From Leptospira levettii (lineage in GTDB: Bacteria; Spirochaetota; Leptospiria; Leptospirales; Leptospiraceae): a stretch of 64,000 bases of DNA. Both the position numbers and the translations under genes were made by a program. This document shows, in pieces, positions 7,769 to 16,673 of this stretch; the first letter of the stretch is position 1, and every line of letters begins with the position of its first letter. The DNA lies in NCBI RefSeq assembly GCF_002812085.1, contig NZ_NPDM01000007.1, forward strand, positions 62,001-126,000, read 5' to 3'. The notes under the pieces were generated by a model. The model was not told the DNA's origin. It saw only the letters and a list, made by a program, of their open reading frames with translations, and did not search any database.

Positions 7769-9250
7769 TCATTTGCCTTTAAAGGCGGTGAGCATTGCTT
7801 TGTCTTGGTTTGGAAAAAAGTTCATCACAAAGGCAGATTGTGCTTTCGTGATTTTTTCCACTTGCCTTCTGTATTTGATGACTGCTCCAGGGTGAGCTGT
7901 GTTTCGTACGACCACTTTTACATTGTCTTGGTTGTAACGAGCACCTTTTAGTTCCTCAATTTTTGATTTGAGTAACTCAACAGTTTTGTTTTTTTTCTGA
8001 TACGCATCAAAGATTTCTTTGAACTTTTCTTTTCTGGCATCATCAATTTTTCCACGAGAACGTTGCACCACTTCTTTGATCTTTTGGATTTCAGGTACAA
8101 GTGCTTCTAGTTCCTTTTCCATATCAGAAAGACGAGAACTTCCTTCTGTCAGAAGTCTGTCATTTTTATAATGGAATCCAACTTCTACAACTGTGTCCAT
8201 TTGTGCAGATGAACCAAGTGAGGAAACGGTAATCCCTTGGTAGGAAATGAGATCACTGCCAATGATAGAAGAAGATTCCCCAGTTAAGATGATATTCCCC
8301 AAACAAAGGATTCTACTGCCTAAAATAAAGTTTTCGACAATACAATCACCATCAATTTCCAGGTTAGCATTTTCGACAAACTTGGCTCGAAGATCACCTT
8401 TGATGCGGATCACTCCCTTACCTTTTGCTTTTACTCCACCTTTGACTTCTAAATCTTCACCCACAACTACATCAGATGATTCAACGTTTCCATCTAAATA
8501 GAGGGAACCTTGGCAGTTGACAATCGCACCTTCTTCAATGGTTCCTTTGACACGGATAGTACCTTCAAAATTGATATTCCCTGTTCCTAAACCAATATTA
8601 CTTTCAATATTTAACTCAGGTGATACAGTAAGTGATGTGTCTGTGGAAAATACCACACCACTTAACGTGGCAAAGTATTCTTTCAGTTGCCTACCTGGTT
8701 TTTCAGGGTCATCAATGGTTTTTGGTAAAATATTTTTACCCAAGGTGAGCCTTGGTCTGTCAATGGGATTCGGGTAAATTGGATTTCCAAGTACGTCTGT
8801 TCCTTGTTCTCCTGCCACCCCTTCAAATAAGGTAGCCAGTTTTTCCCCTTCTTTTACGTGAACATATTTATTGATATTGCGAAAATCAGCAGAGCCATCT
8901 TCTTTTAAAACAACTCGTTGGGCTCTTGGAAAATAAAACTTAATCCAGCCACTTTCTCCTTGTTTGGCGGGGATCCCTTTTCCAACAACAAATGTAAAAT
9001 CCTCTTTTACCTTTGTTGGGTCTTTTAAAATTTTATCAATTTCGAGGGCTGCTTGGTCCACATCTTTCATTAAAATGCGGTCTCTATGAATGGACGCGTT
9101 ATCAAGTGCCTCAAAAATGAGTATATTGCTCATTGAACCACCTAACAGCCAAACTGGTTTGACTAAGAGAGTGGCTGTCAAACGATCCTCGGAGATTTGG
9201 ATCTTGAGTCCTCGTTCCGGATTGAAGTCCGGTGCATTTTTTACGTCCAT
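7769..9250 (-). CDS. FapA (DUF342) family protein
   Basis: A 493-aa protein of the FapA/DUF342 family. It has an N-terminal mixed region to about residue 190, then a right-handed beta-helix-like stretch of short repeats (GTIRVKGTIEEGAIVNCQGS, then DVVVGEDLEVKGGVKAKGKG) to about residue 350. A coiled coil (about 375-450) follows. Family members are linked to flagellar assembly and polar polymer organisation, but the biochemical function is unsettled. It is the last gene of a minus-strand run with a CheX-like protein, consistent with a motility or chemotaxis setting. Confidence 0.82.
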   Translation of the reverse strand: MDVKNAPDFNPERGLKIQISEDRLTATLLVKPVWLLGGSMSNILIFEALDNASIHRDRILMKDVDQAALEIDKILKDPTKVKEDFTFVVGKGIPAKQGESGWIKFYFPRAQRVVLKEDGSADFRNINKYVHVKEGEKLATLFEGVAGEQGTDVLGNPIYPNPIDRPRLTLGKNILPKTIDDPEKPGRQLKEYFATLSGVVFSTDTSLTVSPELNIESNIGLGTGNINFEGTIRVKGTIEEGAIVNCQGSLYLDGNVESSDVVVGEDLEVKGGVKAKGKGVIRIKGDLRAKFVENANLEIDGDCIVENFILGSRILCLGNIILTGESSSIIGSDLISYQGITVSSLGSSAQMDTVVEVGFHYKNDRLLTEGSSRLSDMEKELEALVPEIQKIKEVVQRSRGKIDDARKEKFKEIFDAYQKKNKTVELLKSKIEELKGARYNQDNVKVVVRNTAHPGAVIKYRRQVEKITKAQSAFVMNFFPNQDKAMLTAFKGK

Positions 9251-9302
9251 TCTGACTCTAGTATCGGCAGGTTTCTTAGGAGAATCGACAATTTCTGGAG
9301 TG

Positions 9303-10340
9303 CTATTGGTCTAACCAGTGCAGAAAACTTCCAAAAGTTTGTAAGAGAGCAGGGACCCCAAAAATCTGGGAATGGAGTGGGAGACTGTCTCCATGGGTGA
9401 GGGCAGTGGAAGTCCTGTGGACATAAGGAATCCCTTTTCCTTTGAGGAGGAGGGCGAGTTTTTCCGATTCTTCCGCCGAGATGACGGGGTCGGTTTTTCC
9501 ATGCAGAAGGGACACAGGGCCACTTAACATTTCCAATTGGTAAAAGGGAGAAAGGTTTTCTGGCATTTTTTCGGGCACAGTATCCAAAACCCGTTTTGCC
9601 AAACTGATTCGGAACGTACGGTCAAGGTGGACCTGTTGGAAAAACTCTTTTGCGCGACTGGAAGATTTTTGTAGTTGGAGTTCGGATTTTGCATTTTGCC
9701 CAGTTCGTTTGAGTCCGTTGTCCAGGGCAGCTTCATAGTATACGATTTGGAGTTCCTCCGCAATTTCTGGTTCAAACCGATGGAGCATATTGTATAAAAT
9801 AACGTACACAGCGTATGGATCTACTTCGTAATGAGAGAAAACAAAAGGGACTGCTTCCAAAAAATTACAATACCCACCAATGAGCATACTCGATTTGATT
9901 TTGTCCCGAGTGTTGGATCTGGAAGCTGCAATGATTCCCATACCCGCAGAAAAACTAGCAGATAAATACCCTAAGTCATTACCGTTAAACAATTGTTTGT
10001 TTGAATGGATCTCAATCATCAAATTTTGAATATTGGAGATGGTAGTTTCTTCGATTTTTAATCCTTTGACTTCTGGAAGTTCGGGTAAAATGACACTATG
10101 CCCAGTACTTGCAATGTTTTCTGCTAAGTCGATGATCCTTTGGTCATCGATGCCCATAGCACTCATTCCATGTTGGATGTACACTCCTGGTAAGGATGTT
10201 GGTTCAGTGTCTTTGGGATAAAAAAGAAAACTACGACGACCCGTTTCGGATAAAGTGAATTCTTTTCGTTCGAGAGATTTTTTTTGTTTGATTCCGGCAT
10301 AACTCAAAATCAGAGGCAGTGCCAAAACATAGGGTTTCAT
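9303..10340 (-). CDS. Alpha/beta hydrolase
   Basis: A 345-aa probable serine hydrolase. The N-terminus is hydrophobic (MKPYVLALPLILSYAG) and may be a signal peptide or anchor. The nucleophile elbow reads SASFSAG (serine in place of the first Gly). GKTDPVIS holds the likely acid, and THGDSLP near the C-terminus is the likely His. The oxyanion segment is GVYIQHGMSAMG. It lies 7 bp beyond the CheX-like gene on the same strand, so it is probably in the same operon. The substrate is not inferable. Confidence 0.75.
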   Translation of the reverse strand: MKPYVLALPLILSYAGIKQKKSLERKEFTLSETGRRSFLFYPKDTEPTSLPGVYIQHGMSAMGIDDQRIIDLAENIASTGHSVILPELPEVKGLKIEETTISNIQNLMIEIHSNKQLFNGNDLGYLSASFSAGMGIIAASRSNTRDKIKSSMLIGGYCNFLEAVPFVFSHYEVDPYAVYVILYNMLHRFEPEIAEELQIVYYEAALDNGLKRTGQNAKSELQLQKSSSRAKEFFQQVHLDRTFRISLAKRVLDTVPEKMPENLSPFYQLEMLSGPVSLLHGKTDPVISAEESEKLALLLKGKGIPYVHRTSTALTHGDSLPLHSQIFGVPALLQTFGSFLHWLDQ

Positions 10341-10346
10341 TCGACT

Positions 10347-10862
10347 TTAGTTTTGAGGAGTGGGGAATTTTTCCAACAATAAAATCAAATACAACCTTCC
10401 CATATATTCATCTCCACGTCGGTCTTTTAAATTAAAGATGAGAATGTATTGGCGAAAGTGTCCGAGTGATATGGGAACTAATTTGTGGTTTAAATTTTCT
10501 GGTGGTAAGATATCAATTTCGTAACGACCAAGACGCATTTCTGTAATCAATTTACCTGCTATTTGATTGGCAAATTCCATCATGATGGATGCAGAGTGGG
10601 CTCGCGAAGTTGGATCAATTTGAAAGGCTTTGGCTATTTTTGGTAATAGTTTGAGTTTAGTATAACCATCGAGTGCTAAATAGAGTTTTCCATTGATGTC
10701 ACCTACAAATTCAACAAGGGTACAGTTTTCAAAACAAAGTCCTTCATTTTTGGACGGACCATATGCTTCCCTTTCGGCAAACACCAGTAAGGTTTTGTAA
10801 AAATGGTCAGGTAATACTTGTGAAACCGTTAGAATGAATTTTTCATCGATGAGTGGATCCAT
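10347..10862 (-). CDS. CheX-like chemotaxis phosphatase domain protein
   Basis: A 171-aa single-domain protein resembling CheX/CheC-type phosphatases, which dephosphorylate CheY-P. The segment EFVGDINGKLYLALDG is followed by SASIMMEFANQIAGKLITE. The E-x-x-N pair (EFAN) matches the CheX active-site helix. Its start ATG follows the upstream gene's stop directly (TAAATG), so they are co-translated. The second E-x-x-N of CheC is not seen. Assignment is from motif and length; a non-catalytic CheX-like regulator is the alternative. Confidence 0.65.
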   Translation of the reverse strand: MDPLIDEKFILTVSQVLPDHFYKTLLVFAEREAYGPSKNEGLCFENCTLVEFVGDINGKLYLALDGYTKLKLLPKIAKAFQIDPTSRAHSASIMMEFANQIAGKLITEMRLGRYEIDILPPENLNHKLVPISLGHFRQYILIFNLKDRRGDEYMGRLYLILLLEKFPTPQN

Positions 10863-12029
10863 TTAAGCAGCGTGGTAGAGGATACTCTCTTCTAAAGAGC
10901 TATATGCTTTTTTGATCCAAGCATCAAACCGTAAGTCAGGAATGAGTGGGTTGGAATAACCTAGTGCCACTTCGGAAGGGTATCCCAATTGGTCTAGTTC
11001 TTCAATGAATTGTTGGAAAAAAGAAGAAAATGATTCTAGGCGTTCGTTGGGAATCAGAGCCGCATATAAGTCTTCTTCTAATTGGAAAAGACCAAGGCCA
11101 AGTACGGATTGTTTGATTCCCATATGGTTGAGTCCAATGGCAAGTTCCGATTGGAAGTTGGTATCAATGAACTTAAATAAAACCAAGGTCTTTTTTTCGG
11201 AAGTTTCAAATGAGGTTTTTGCCATTTGGTAAAAATGGGAGACTGTATATAGTTTAGTGAACGGGTGTTTGGTGACTTTTGCGTATTCACGTTTTGCCAG
11301 TATTTTTTCTGATAAATTGGTTGTTTCTTCCCAGAACACTTGGATGTCTTCGTTTGACCAACCTTCTTTGGAAGTAAAACATAAAAATCCGAACAGATTC
11401 GCGTTGATGGTGAGTGGAACATATAACTTACGTTTGTTTTTGGAAATCACAGGTAGAGATTCTCTGATTTGGTTTTCTTCCCATTCATTCCATTCCACTG
11501 GATTGTCGTCTGTTTCGACTAACATTTCTGACTTTTGCCAGTAACATTCCTTAAATTCTTTTCCATCAAAGTAAACATATTGGATGGAGGAGAGTTTAGG
11601 ACTTGTGAAGGAAAAAGGAAATTCCTTTACCGTATCACAAAAAAGATTTCGTTCTTCCAATCGAACGGATTCTCTCGCAAAAAAGATAGGGTCTACTTTC
11701 CATAAGATCTCTTTTGGTTTTGGTTCTTCTGTAACCTCATTGGAGGCATCAGTTGTGTTTGAAATTTGTGTATCAAAAACTCCTTCTGAAGTATGAGTCT
11801 CCATTGTTTCCTGATTTGGACTTCCCTTTGTATCGGATAAGGCAACTTCGGTTGTTGGGCTTGTTTCAGGAGAATTGGTAAAAGACTGTAAATCCAAACT
11901 GTATAAAAAGAGAGTGAGGAGAAGGCATGAAACAGTGAGCAGAGTGAAACTTACCCAGGAAAAATAAAAGAGGGTTTGCAGGGTCACACCAATAGCAAAA
12001 AAAATGATAGGAATTGTATATCGTTTCAT
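10863..12029 (-). CDS. Two-TM protein with GAF-like region and degenerate GGDEF-like domain
   Basis: A 388-aa protein with an N-terminal membrane hairpin (residues about 5-50, two hydrophobic spans). A Ser/Thr/Glu-rich linker (50-110) follows, then a GAF-like region (about 110-240) and a C-terminal domain. That last domain begins HPFTKLYTVSHFYQMA, runs through KFIDTNF and ends KKAYSSLEESILYHA. The pattern matches GGDEF domains, but the GGDEF signature itself is missing (LFQLEEDLYAALIP sits where it should be). It is therefore unlikely to make c-di-GMP and may be a sensor or binding module. It is first in the operon with the CheX-like gene. Confidence 0.55.
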   Translation of the reverse strand: MKRYTIPIIFFAIGVTLQTLFYFSWVSFTLLTVSCLLLTLFLYSLDLQSFTNSPETSPTTEVALSDTKGSPNQETMETHTSEGVFDTQISNTTDASNEVTEEPKPKEILWKVDPIFFARESVRLEERNLFCDTVKEFPFSFTSPKLSSIQYVYFDGKEFKECYWQKSEMLVETDDNPVEWNEWEENQIRESLPVISKNKRKLYVPLTINANLFGFLCFTSKEGWSNEDIQVFWEETTNLSEKILAKREYAKVTKHPFTKLYTVSHFYQMAKTSFETSEKKTLVLFKFIDTNFQSELAIGLNHMGIKQSVLGLGLFQLEEDLYAALIPNERLESFSSFFQQFIEELDQLGYPSEVALGYSNPLIPDLRFDAWIKKAYSSLEESILYHAA

Positions 12030-12106
12030 GGTACCTTAGCCGTTACTCAATATAACGGGTAAAATGGGGATTCGCTAAACTGATTTTCCTTTTCCACTAG
12101 GGGCAA

Positions 12107-12847
12107 ATGAAACTCTATTCCGAATTAGCAGAATACTATTTTACCATCGAAGAACCCAGCCGGAAGTTTTCGGAAGAAATCTTATTCCTCCGAGAAACTT
12201 TCAAGCGACATAAAATTTATACCGTACTCGACATTGGGTGTGGGACTGGGGAACACATCAAAGAATTACAAGGGATGGGTTTCAAACCACATGGTGTGGA
12301 CGGATCACCACGGATGCTCGAAATCGCAAAAGCCAGATTCCCTCATTGTAGTTTTGAACATGGAAAAATGGAAAACTACGTCGCCAAACAACCAGTTGAC
12401 GGAGTGATTTGTTTGTATGGAACCTTTAATTATTTGGTAAATGATGATTTGGTTCAAAATTTCCTGCGTAATTGTTATAAAAACCTAAAACAAGCTGGGT
12501 TACTTGTTTTGGAAATTTGGAATGCCGATCCCATCCACCGCATCAAACGAAAACCCATTACTACCGTAAGTAATGTCAGACAAGGGACAACTTCAATAAG
12601 AAGGAACCGTGGATTTCGGTTAACAAGAGCAGATGACGTAGCCATCGTAGAAGTGAATTATGTTTATAATTTAAACCAAAAGGATTTAAAAGACAAACAT
12701 ACAATGCGAGTATTTCATTTCCCACAAGTCAGGAATTTCTTAGACGAAAACAAATTTGATATCTTAAACGTGTATAGCAATTACGACGGAGAAAAGTACA
12801 TCAAAACGGGCGCAAGGATGCTCATCGTCGCCAAAAAGAGGTCTTGA
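12107..12847 (+). CDS. Class I SAM-dependent methyltransferase
   Basis: A 246-aa methyltransferase of the Methyltransf_25/11 type. The SAM-binding motif I is VLDIGCGTGEHIKEL (about residues 38-52), followed by HGVDGSPRMLEIAKARFP with the acidic ribose-binding position. VDGVICLYGTFNYL is motif IV-like. There is no signal peptide or extra domain, and the substrate is unknown. It sits 43 bp before lpdA on the same strand with no terminator seen between, so it may be co-transcribed. Confidence 0.85.
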   Translation: MKLYSELAEYYFTIEEPSRKFSEEILFLRETFKRHKIYTVLDIGCGTGEHIKELQGMGFKPHGVDGSPRMLEIAKARFPHCSFEHGKMENYVAKQPVDGVICLYGTFNYLVNDDLVQNFLRNCYKNLKQAGLLVLEIWNADPIHRIKRKPITTVSNVRQGTTSIRRNRGFRLTRADDVAIVEVNYVYNLNQKDLKDKHTMRVFHFPQVRNFLDENKFDILNVYSNYDGEKYIKTGARMLIVAKKRS

Positions 12848-12890
12848 CTTTCTATTTTTAGTACGGTATCTCATTCTATCGGGAGAACGT

Positions 12891-14318
12891 ATGTCCAATT
12901 CAAACCATTTCCAAGTGATCGTGATTGGAGGAGGGCCTGGTGGTTATGTCGCTGCCATTCGTGCTGCCCAACTCGGTTTACAAACATGTGTTGTTGAACG
13001 AGACAAACTCGGTGGAGTTTGTTTGAACTGGGGTTGTATTCCCACCAAAGCATTGTTAGAAAGTGCACATGTTTTAGAACACTTAAGAGAAGCATCCAAA
13101 TTTGGAATCTCAGCTGACAATATCAAAGTCGATTTTGAAGCCGTGATCAAACGTTCCAGGTCAGTTGCAGACCAAATGGCAAAGGGTGTTGAGTTTCTCA
13201 TGAAAAAAAACAAGGTCACCGTGGTAAATGGTGAAGCTAGTTTTACAAATGCAAAAACCATTGAAGTAAAATCCAACACGGGAGAAACCTCATCCCTTAC
13301 TGCAGATTATTTTATATTGGCAGTGGGTGCCAAAAACAAAGCTCTTCCATTTTTACCATTTGACGGCAAACGCGTGTTATCTGCGAGAGAGGCCATGGTG
13401 GAACCGAAGACCATTCCCAATTTAGCGATTATCGGAGCTGGTGCTATTGGTGTCGAGTTTGCTGATTTTTATGCGAGTATGGGATCTAAAGTCACCATCA
13501 TTGAATACCAAGACCACCTCCTTCCCAATGAGGACAAAGAAATCTCTGGGATACTTGAACGTAGTTTTAAAAAACGAGGGATTGAACAGTTTTTAAGTTA
13601 TGGTGTGGAGACTGCGGCAGTCTCTGACAAGGGCGTCGAACTCACGTTACTCGATAGAAATTCTGCTAAAAAAGAGAAATTAAACTTTGATAAGGTGATT
13701 GTGGGAGTTGGGATCTCACCAAATACCTCTAACATTGGCCTTGATGCCATTGGAGTGAAATTAAAAAATGGGTTTGTGGAATATCTAGGAAACTATAGAT
13801 CCACTGTGGATCATATTTATGCAATCGGTGATTGTATTCCCACTCCATCCCTTGCCCATGTAGCAAGTGCTGAAGGGATTCGGGCAGCTGAAGATATCTC
13901 GATTCGTATGGGAAATCCTCACCACATCCAAATCCAACGATTGAATTATGCCTATATCCCTGGTTGTACGTACTGCCATCCAGAAGTTGCGAGTGTGGGC
14001 CTTAGTGAAGATAAAGCAAAAGCCATGGGATATGAAATTAAAGTGGGTAAATTTCCGTTTACAGCGAGTGGACGTGCGCAGGCACAAGGGGATACAACGG
14101 GGATGGTCAAAATTGTCTCCGATGCCAAACATGGCGAAATTTTAGGAGCACATATCATTGGGCAAGGAGCAACAGAACTCATCGCAGAACTAACGCTAGG
14201 TGCCAATATGGAAATTACCATAAGAGAACTTGCCAATACCATCCATGCCCATCCTACCTTAGCGGAAGGGATCATGGAAAGTGCTGCGGCAGTGCTTGGT
14301 GAGGCGATTAATATATAA
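12891..14318 (+). CDS. lpdA: Dihydrolipoyl dehydrogenase (E3)
   Basis: A 475-aa flavoprotein that reoxidises lipoamide in the pyruvate, 2-oxoglutarate or branched-chain dehydrogenase complexes or the glycine cleavage system. It has the FAD GGGPGGYVAA motif, the redox disulfide CLNWGCIPTK (C44/C49), the NAD-binding AIIGAGAIGVEFADF, and a C-terminal HAHPTLAEGIMES with the His-Glu active-site pair. No lipoyl domain is fused. No E1 or E2 genes are adjacent, so which complex it serves cannot be told here. Confidence 0.95.
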   Translation: MSNSNHFQVIVIGGGPGGYVAAIRAAQLGLQTCVVERDKLGGVCLNWGCIPTKALLESAHVLEHLREASKFGISADNIKVDFEAVIKRSRSVADQMAKGVEFLMKKNKVTVVNGEASFTNAKTIEVKSNTGETSSLTADYFILAVGAKNKALPFLPFDGKRVLSAREAMVEPKTIPNLAIIGAGAIGVEFADFYASMGSKVTIIEYQDHLLPNEDKEISGILERSFKKRGIEQFLSYGVETAAVSDKGVELTLLDRNSAKKEKLNFDKVIVGVGISPNTSNIGLDAIGVKLKNGFVEYLGNYRSTVDHIYAIGDCIPTPSLAHVASAEGIRAAEDISIRMGNPHHIQIQRLNYAYIPGCTYCHPEVASVGLSEDKAKAMGYEIKVGKFPFTASGRAQAQGDTTGMVKIVSDAKHGEILGAHIIGQGATELIAELTLGANMEITIRELANTIHAHPTLAEGIMESAAAVLGEAINI

Positions 14319-14326
14319 GTGAATGG

Positions 14327-14396
14327 ATACGGGGACGGGAATCAGTTTGCATTCGGAGTTTCATTGGAACTTTTGAAGTTGATTTATTCCCCGTAT
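14327..14396. repeat. 9-bp perfect inverted repeat downstream of lpdA
   Basis: ATACGGGGA (14327-14335) is repeated inverted as TCCCCGTAT (14388-14396), 52 bp apart. It begins right after lpdA and marks the left edge of the accessory island. It could be a loose terminator structure or the edge of an inserted element. Confidence 0.4.
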
Positions 14397-14463
14397 AATA
14401 AAAATTATATGGAATTTATCCAATTTCATTTTAAGCTAAGTTAGATAAAGTTACTTTTAACAA

Positions 14464-14775
14464 ATGAAGTTGAACATTCTTTACTTACAAACTTTCTTAT
14501 GTTTGTTGCAAAATTGCGATGTCGGATTTGGAACATCTGGTAGAGACCATTGCAAAAATTATACACCAATATCATGGGGAAATACAAAAACCAGTAGGGC
14601 TACTGAATTTAGACAATGTATGGACAGTTTAAATTTTCTTTCTCAAGCTCAAGTTTTTGAAAACAACAGGGAATTATTTGATCTATTAGCCATCGACTGC
14701 GCTTTAAAGTTTAGTAATCTGAAAAAATGTGATAATGAAAGTTACTTGCCATATCCAATACCTTTTAAAAATTAA
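14464..14775 (+). CDS. Small Cys-containing secreted protein, hypothetical
   Basis: A 103-aa protein I do not recognise. The N-terminus (MKLNILYLQTFLCLLQNCDV) is a plausible short signal peptide with a lipobox-like LLQNC, so it could be a small lipoprotein. Five further Cys follow at irregular spacing. The Shine-Dalgarno is weak. It sits alone in an AT-rich stretch at the start of the accessory island. A chance reading frame is possible, but the signal-peptide-like start argues for a real gene. Confidence 0.45.
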   Translation: MKLNILYLQTFLCLLQNCDVGFGTSGRDHCKNYTPISWGNTKTSRATEFRQCMDSLNFLSQAQVFENNRELFDLLAIDCALKFSNLKKCDNESYLPYPIPFKN

Positions 14776-14791
14776 AGTAAGTCGTAAACTG

Positions 14792-14815
14792 CGCATAACA
14801 ACATCTTAACGCCTA
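14792..14815 (+). repeat. 24-bp dispersed repeat, left copy (integron attC-like core)
   Basis: This segment matches the reverse complement of 17998-18021 at 20 of 24 bases. It contains ATAACAAC, then TAACGCCTA, running into GCCTAAC. GCCTAAC fits the RYYYAAC core of integron attC sites. A complete attC fold was not found. Confidence 0.4.
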
Positions 14816-14846
14816 ACTTCGCCTTGCATAAGAAGGTAATGTTCCA

Positions 14847-15632
14847 GTGCTTAACTTTCGATTCCGGAATTTAGGTTCTGACGATTTAGGTAAGTATGTT
14901 CGTTTGTATTTCGATTTTTTTGGTATGAAAAAACCTATCGAGTCTATCTTACATACGGTTAACCACAGGCTATGGCCAATTCCTAATCATTCCTGGTTTT
15001 GGTACCAGGAATGGAACGAAGTTATCTTTATGCATTACCAAGTGGAAGGGAAACGGTTACGAGAACTTGTTCCTCTTCATTTGGAATTGGATCAGTATGA
15101 TGGAGAACATTGGGTATCAGTAGTTGCCTTTACCATGGACCGCGTACATCCAAGGTTTACATTCCCCATACAATTCCTTTCCACCTTTCATGAAGTGAAC
15201 CTTCGCACCTATGTGACACGGAATGGAAAACCCGGTGTGTATTTTCTCAGTATCGAAGCAGAAAAAATCCTACCAACACTCTTTGCGAGATTGGCTTCGG
15301 GACTACCATACGAACATTCTCCGATCAATCGGACAAAACATTCTTACCGATTGCGTGGAAAACGTTGTGAGATTGGAATTGAATTTTTAAAGAAAGAAAG
15401 AATTGGCTCTCCCTCTCCCAAAGAATTTTGGCTTACGGAACGGTATTCTTTGTACAGAGGGAAAAACCCAGAGGAAACAGCAATGGATGTGCACCACAAA
15501 CCTTGGGAATTGTTCCAAGTGGAATTTTCGAAACTAAACCTTCGTTATGCGGCCTACGATGGGTTAGTCAATTTTGGAAATCCAAACGTATGCCATTATT
15601 CACCTGGAGTGCAGGTGCTTGCCTGGTTGTGA
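14847..15632 (+). CDS. DUF2071 (YqjF-like) family protein
   Basis: A DUF2071-type protein, up to 261 aa. Matching segments are QEWNEVIFMHYQVEGKRLRE, LVPLHLELDQYDGEHWVSVV and AFTMDRVHPRF. The function of this acetoacetate-decarboxylase-like fold is unknown. The start is uncertain. GTG at 14847 has an AAGAAGG sequence upstream. ATG at 14925 (MKKPIESIL) fits the usual family N-terminus better and would give 235 aa. It starts close after the 24-bp repeat. Confidence 0.75.
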   Translation: MLNFRFRNLGSDDLGKYVRLYFDFFGMKKPIESILHTVNHRLWPIPNHSWFWYQEWNEVIFMHYQVEGKRLRELVPLHLELDQYDGEHWVSVVAFTMDRVHPRFTFPIQFLSTFHEVNLRTYVTRNGKPGVYFLSIEAEKILPTLFARLASGLPYEHSPINRTKHSYRLRGKRCEIGIEFLKKERIGSPSPKEFWLTERYSLYRGKNPEETAMDVHHKPWELFQVEFSKLNLRYAAYDGLVNFGNPNVCHYSPGVQVLAWL

Positions 15633-15728
15633 TATAAATGGGAAGAAAATTTGTAAGATACATCCAGTTCGAAAATTCAAATTGTGGCTCAAATGATTTT
15701 ACGCTAAGTAACAATCAAAGTAGAAATT

Positions 15729-16673
15729 CTATTGTTCAATACAAAGTAAGGAATACGAACCTGTACAGTTCAAGCCGGAACTCGAAAGTGATGAAGCGCC
15801 TGTTTGATGATACTGAGTCGTTGTAACTTGACCAGTTGAACCATTGCTATAATTGACACAAGTGAGTGTAGAAAAAGTAGTCCAATTGCCCGACATTCCG
15901 CTGATACCAGTCGTGACAGATGAAGTCCAACTATTGGTTAATGTTCCAAAAATAAAAAGCCCATTTGCATTGGTAGTCATAATTGGAGTCACTCCGTCTG
16001 CTCTCACATAATTAGTATTAGGTTTTAATACCCAGTCAATTTGTCCATCTCCCACATTGGCAGTTACAGATGCCCTACGGCAAGGAATTGAACTACAACC
16101 AGACTCATCTACAAGTAAAGCTTTGTAATTGGAACTACCAGGTGGTTTACCGCTATCATTATTACAAATAGAATCTGCACCGGCAACACTGCCAATTGAT
16201 GTGATAAAATAGGTTATAGAAGTGACGAAAGTTTTTAAAGTAAGCATTGCAGGTGAAAAAGACACTTCGTCTGACAAAGCACTTTCCTTTCTATTAAAGG
16301 AATTTTCGGCAGAAATTTTATAATAATAAGTAACTCCATTGATAATTCCTGAATGTGTGAGTTTCGCATCTTGTGTTACCAATTTGTTTGCAGTTGCAAT
16401 ATCTACATTGGGTGATGTCGACCAATAGACATTATAATGGCTCGCACAATATATGGGATTCCAGGTGATTACAACTTGTCCGTTACTTGGGAAACCCTTT
16501 ACATTGATTGGCTTCGCTGGTGGTGCGGTAGTGATATTACAACTCGTTTGTAATAAAAGATGATCCACTCCACATTCTGTATTAGAATCATTGAAATTGC
16601 AAATACCCCTTGGTTTGCATTCCGAAAATAAAAGAAATACTAAAAGTAGGCTATGAAAGAGTTTGATGGCCAT
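15729..16673 (-). CDS. DUF1554 lipoprotein with fibronectin-III-like domain
   Basis: A 314-aa predicted lipoprotein. The signal peptide MAIKLFHSLLLVFLLFSEC gives lipid attachment at C19. A fibronectin-III-like domain (about residues 50-145) contains VVITWNPIYCASHYNVYWS and YYYKISAENSF. The rest (about 155-314) is a DUF1554 domain, a C-type-lectin-like fold abundant in Leptospira, with paired Cys and a terminal LLCIEQ. Surface adhesion is often proposed for such proteins but is not shown. A second DUF1554 gene lies at 19126-19797 in the same island. Confidence 0.82.
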   Translation of the reverse strand: MAIKLFHSLLLVFLLFSECKPRGICNFNDSNTECGVDHLLLQTSCNITTAPPAKPINVKGFPSNGQVVITWNPIYCASHYNVYWSTSPNVDIATANKLVTQDAKLTHSGIINGVTYYYKISAENSFNRKESALSDEVSFSPAMLTLKTFVTSITYFITSIGSVAGADSICNNDSGKPPGSSNYKALLVDESGCSSIPCRRASVTANVGDGQIDWVLKPNTNYVRADGVTPIMTTNANGLFIFGTLTNSWTSSVTTGISGMSGNWTTFSTLTCVNYSNGSTGQVTTTQYHQTGASSLSSSGLNCTGSYSLLCIEQ

